This document shows, piece by piece, positions 9,001 through 10,512 of a stretch of 10,512 bases of DNA. The notes under the pieces were generated by a model, which searched no databases, was not told where the DNA came from, and saw only the letters and a program-made list of their open reading frames with translations. Made by a program: the position numbers and the translations under genes. Each line of letters starts with the position of its first letter. Positions within the stretch are counted from its first letter, which is position 1. The DNA is from Phoronis ovalis (Eukaryota > Phoronida > Phoronidae): contig JAOXYB010062812.1 in the NCBI GenBank assembly GCA_028565635.1, positions 1 through 10,512 of the forward strand, read 5' to 3'.

Positions 9001-10025
9001 ATGAACAGAAGCATTGTTTTTTTTTCCAGGATATCTTTTATTTGCCAACTGAGATGCCTATTCTATAGAATTAAAGGTTTCCAAAGATTTACTAAATGGA
9101 AACTTGCCCAATAGGATGGAACACATGCCCACTTGTGAAACACCAACTCCTGATGCTTGTTGTCTGAAGTGATGTTGTAATCAGCCAAACAAATTGTTAT
9201 GGAAGCACTAAGATAATTGTGAAAAATTTCCAATGATATATGTTTTATTTTAAATGTTTATTCTTTCATTTATTGTTTCATGCAAATAAATTAAACAGTA
9301 AATGTTACCCTGGTTACCCTGTCCTTTAATAACGTTGGCAATTTAGTTTCTGTGTAGAGTAGACTATTTGTTATAATTACTCTAAAAATTTGCTTCTTTA
9401 TTTAGTTGACTCAGTGACAGTAGATATTGCTAAAATATTCTATTCTTAAATGTGTGTGCATGACAAAATAATAATAATTAGTAATAATCAAAAAGTTTAG
9501 TATATTACATTCTTGTATTCATCGAAAGCTAGTGTTTGAGACGTTTTTTGGCTTTGCAGGGGGATTTGGAGCCGGTAGAAAAGTAGTTGTTGAGCCACAT
9601 AGACATGAAGGAGTGTTCATTTGCCGTGGTAAAGAAGATGCCCTAGTTACATTGAATATGGTGCCTGGTGATGCTGTTTATGGGGAAAAGAAAATTACAG
9701 TAGAGGTATGAATGTCCTGTTCTATAATCTGTGTCATGTTGTTGTTGTTGTTGTTGTAACAGCTGCTGTGAAGTGTCCATGAACTAGTTGAACTATGCTA
9801 ATTAGGTATCATTGTTGATCATCTACAATTACAAATTGTTCCACTTTTTGACAGGAAGGAGAACTTAAGAAAGAGTACAGAGCATGGAATCCTTTCCGTT
9901 CAAAGCTTGCAGCAGCCATTTTAGGAGGCGTTGACCAGATTCACATGAAGCCAGGATCGAAAGTTTTGTATCTTGGTGCTGCCTCAGGAACCACTGTCAG
10001 TCATGTGTCAGATATCGTTGGTCCG
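6058..10025 (+). CDS. FBL: Fibrillarin (rRNA 2'-O-methyltransferase), 5' part of gene, six coding exons, C-terminus outside window
   Basis: Fibrillarin is the catalytic subunit of box C/D snoRNPs. It transfers methyl groups from S-adenosylmethionine to ribose 2'-OH positions of pre-rRNA in the nucleolus, and with U3 it takes part in pre-rRNA processing. Proposed join: 6058-6070, 7571-7606, 7904-7954, 8860-8988, 9560-9705, 9855-10025 (546 bases, 182 codons). All introns are GT-AG; their phases are 1,1,1,1,0,0. Residues 5-77 form the GAR domain, in animals a target of arginine methylation and a nucleolar/RNA-binding region. Residues 78-125 ([19 protein letters not shown] onward) are the fibrillarin N-terminal subdomain. 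Residues 126-182 carry [19 protein letters not shown] and the SAM-binding motif [18 protein letters not shown] (162-178). Animal fibrillarins are usually about 300-325 residues, so roughly 140 are missing beyond 10512. The core reads without stops or frameshifts and looks functional. The identity is secure; only the first exon is inferred. Confidence 0.97.
6371..6393. repeat. (GA)n-rich purine tract
   Basis: Alternating gagaga with a few GG and AA interruptions. It is a short imperfect microsatellite within the proposed intron 1. Confidence 0.85.
6697..6743. repeat. Short tandem duplication, period about 23
   Basis: The word cgaatacagg occurs at 6697 and again at 6720. In both copies ATTGT follows after two bases (taATTGT and ggATTGT). 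This is two diverged copies of a 23-base unit. Confidence 0.6.
6844..7397 (+). mobile_element. Decayed CR1/L2-type non-LTR retrotransposon fragment (3' end of reverse transcriptase ORF), in FBL intron 1
   Basis: Successive pieces of a typical non-LTR reverse transcriptase C-terminal region appear in order but in different frames. They are [16 protein letters not shown] (from 6844), [18 protein letters not shown] (from 6912), a QYALSV[12 protein letters not shown] piece (near 7000) followed by [17 protein letters not shown] (from 7124), and [19 protein letters not shown] ending at a TAG (7287-7397). Family landmarks are the 'YLGV..LKW..HI', 'FLKRNL', 'GWP.L..RR' and 'SF.P.....WN.LP' patterns. 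At least three frame changes and several internal stops show it is dead. Only the 3' part is present, as expected from 5'-truncated insertions. It lies in the same orientation as FBL and inside its first intron, so it is removed by splicing. Confidence 0.85.
7571..7606 (+). CDS. FBL: FBL exon 2, GAR domain
   Basis: The acceptor is ttttttttgtag ending at 7570 and the donor is gtatgt at 7607. The exon is 36 bases, phase 1 to phase 1, and encodes [13 protein letters not shown] when the split glycines at both ends are counted (residues 5-17). GFSPRGG is the conserved fibrillarin N-terminal signature. The exon length is a multiple of three and both boundaries fall inside a glycine codon, so skipping it would keep the frame. 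Confidence 0.93.
7607..7903 (+). other. FBL intron 2
   Basis: 297 bases, GT-AG, with donor gtatgt and a short T-rich acceptor tract. It is AT-rich and I see no snoRNA boxes or repeats in it. Confidence 0.93.
7904..7954 (+). CDS. FBL: FBL exon 3, GAR domain
   Basis: The acceptor tttttag ends at 7903 and the donor is gtaaga at 7955. The exon is 51 bases, phase 1 to phase 1. It encodes residues 17-34, with two further copies of the GFSPRG signature at 18-23 and 29-34. Like exons 2 and 4 it starts and ends within a glycine codon. Confidence 0.95.
8101..8653. repeat. Decayed interspersed/tandem repeat block with three related units
   Basis: Three copies begin with cagtttttat at 8101, 8311 and 8443. 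Each continues with a (g)atca/gtcag-like word, ttcata, a GGTA/GTAA word, and one or more aggtca words. A second element, (g)(a/g)(c/t)attttagaatgac..gaaaagtgg, occurs at 8218-8246 and 8626-8653. Spacings are irregular (210 and 132 bases between the first-type units), so this is a degraded composite rather than a young tandem array. A transposable-element origin is likely, but I cannot name the family. Confidence 0.6.
8491..8516. promoter_or_regulatory. Cluster of AGGTCA half-sites (direct repeat with 6-base spacer plus inverted repeat with 2-base spacer)
   Basis: AGGTCA occurs at 8491-8496 and 8503-8508, and its reverse complement TGACCT at 8511-8516. The last two form the perfect palindrome AGGTCA-TT-TGACCT. 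AGGTCA is the half-site of many nuclear receptors. Further copies in the related repeat units lie at 8145-8150 and 8347-8352. The repeat itself may be the only reason for the clustering; function is not shown. Confidence 0.3.
8860..8988 (+). CDS. FBL: FBL exon 4, long GAR domain exon
   Basis: The acceptor catttttag ends at 8859 and the donor is gtaagt at 8989. The exon is 129 bases, phase 1 to phase 1, and encodes residues 34-77. It holds a fourth GFSPRGG copy (44-50), then two GGFDRGRG repeats at 53-60 and 62-69, and ends in Gly/Arg. GGT and CGT codons dominate, which gives a simple-repeat character at the DNA level. The other two frames are also open over this stretch because of composition, but they encode nothing recognisable. 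Confidence 0.96.
8989..9559 (+). other. FBL intron 4
   Basis: 571 bases, GT-AG, with donor gtaagt and acceptor ggctttgcag. It is AT-rich. A box C-like ATGATGA lies at 8998-9004, right after the donor, with a CTGA near 9048, but no supporting terminal stem is seen, so no snoRNA is called. Confidence 0.93.
9560..9705 (+). CDS. FBL: FBL exon 5, fibrillarin N-terminal core
   Basis: The acceptor ggctttgcag ends at 9559 and the donor is gtatga at 9706. The exon is 146 bases, phase 1 to phase 0, and encodes residues 77-125. It begins with the [19 protein letters not shown] segment that follows the GAR domain in fibrillarins, continues with [19 protein letters not shown], and ends in [10 protein letters not shown]. 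In known structures this subdomain packs against the methyltransferase fold and contacts Nop56/Nop58. Confidence 0.98.
9706..9854 (+). other. FBL intron 5
   Basis: 149 bases, GT-AG. It contains a (GTT)n microsatellite and is otherwise unremarkable. Its short length leaves little room for an embedded RNA gene. Confidence 0.95.
9738..9757. repeat. (GTT)n microsatellite
   Basis: Nearly seven uninterrupted GTT units in intron 5, followed by aacag, which resembles a splice acceptor. Using that AG would bring in stop codons soon after, so it is unlikely to be a productive site. The tract should be length-polymorphic. Confidence 0.95.
9855..10025 (+). CDS. FBL: FBL exon 6, start of SAM-dependent methyltransferase fold
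   Basis: The acceptor actttttgacag ends at 9854 and the donor is gtaaat at 10026. The exon is 171 bases, phase 0 to phase 0, and encodes residues 126-182. It contains [19 protein letters not shown] and SAM-binding motif [21 protein letters not shown]. The following family segment, which starts the next exon and leads to the acidic ligand residue and the rest of the catalytic Lys-Asp-Lys-His set, is not found before 10512. Confidence 0.98.
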
Positions 10026-10512
10026 GTAAATGGCTCGCTTGATATTTCACATATATTACTTTATATATTTATAAGATTTAATATAATACTGAACCAAACA
10101 TGGAAGCTTTTGAAAACATAGTGAACTACATTTTTAAATACAGAAAATATGTTATCTTTGAAATGGTGATGAAACTTTGCGAAACAACAAGTACTGCTTT
10201 GGTGGTTGCACTATTTAATTGTTATTTTCTAATCATTTTGAATTGCAGGAAATATTTAGTGCTGCCTGATAACTGGTATTATAACTATAAATGTGGACTT
10301 TTCATTTTTTCTTTCACTAAAAGCTGGTGAAAGCATTGTATTATGTAAATAAAGAAATGAGTTTTGTGTTAAAAATATATCATGGATTCCATTACCTGGT
10401 GTTGAAATGGAGCCATGAGTATTTTTTTGCAGCTTATCCTATGAAATAGGATATGCTGCATTGATTTTGGCCTTGACTTGACAGTCTTTGATATGGTTTT
10501 AAGTGTATAATA
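10026..10512 (+). other. FBL intron 6, 5' part
   Basis: It starts with gtaaat after exon 6. I searched this stretch for the next fibrillarin segment and did not find it in any frame, so the intron runs past the window edge. An acceptor-like attgcag at 10242-10248 is followed by a reading with early stops that does not match fibrillarin. A hairpin lies near the right edge. Confidence 0.85.
10429..10459. repeat. Near-perfect hairpin (13-base arms, 5-base loop)
   Basis: The arm gcagcttatccta (10429-10441) and the arm taggatatgctgc (10447-10459) are reverse complements except for one position, separated by tgaaa. It lies in FBL intron 6. It is too short for a typical microRNA precursor and has no T-run after it. 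Confidence 0.7.

Noticed and set aside
8998-9051. Box C-like atgatga and box D-like ctga in intron 4.
   Set aside because: The element is short, starts only 9 bases after the splice donor, and lacks a terminal stem.
8860-9114. Open frame rich in Val/Glu overlapping the GAR exon.
   Set aside because: It is the out-of-frame reading of the Gly/Arg codon repeats, and it runs through the splice donor at 8989.
10166-10269. Box C (gtgatga at 10166) and box D (ctga at 10266) in intron 6, suggesting an intronic C/D snoRNA in the fibrillarin gene.
   Set aside because: No terminal stem pairs the flanks of the two boxes, no clear C'/D' boxes are present, and no rRNA-complementary guide could be shown.

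Overview
This is AT-rich animal genomic DNA. It holds the 5' two-thirds of one confidently recognised gene, fibrillarin (FBL), on the + strand. Evidence for an animal is the split gene with canonical GT-AG introns, the fibrillarin protein with an Arg/Gly-rich N-terminus and a metazoan-like methyltransferase core, and a decayed CR1/L2-like non-LTR retrotransposon in intron 1. A marine invertebrate such as a mollusc fits, but the phylum cannot be settled from this sequence. There is no sign of bacterial gene organisation.

Layout. Positions 1-2885 are mostly low-complexity AT-rich sequence. The exception is a CpG-bearing 64-codon open stretch on the minus strand at 225-419, which I cannot identify. 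At 2886-2965 an 80-base open block on the + strand is bounded by good splice signals; it could be an exon of an unknown upstream gene. Positions 3600-4950 contain more CpG than their surroundings and four YY1-like ATGGC motifs, so this may be a promoter-type region. Positions 4950-5985 show nothing convincing. The probable FBL promoter lies just before 6058, with an ETS-like ACCGGAA and a CACGTG E-box.

FBL exons are 6058-6070 (coding part, inferred), 7571-7606, 7904-7954, 8860-8988, 9560-9705 and 9855-10025. Together they encode 182 residues: a Gly/Arg-rich (GAR) domain with four GFSPRGG copies (residues 5-77), then the fibrillarin N-terminal core and the first S-adenosylmethionine-binding motif. 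The remaining part, about 140 residues by family length, lies beyond the right edge. Introns hold the retrotransposon relic (intron 1), a decayed repeat block rich in AGGTCA half-sites (intron 3), a GTT microsatellite (intron 5) and a near-perfect hairpin (intron 6).

No multi-gene system, CRISPR array, tRNA or rRNA gene was found. The points most worth following up are the modular, frame-preserving GAR exons and the unidentified open stretch at 225-419.
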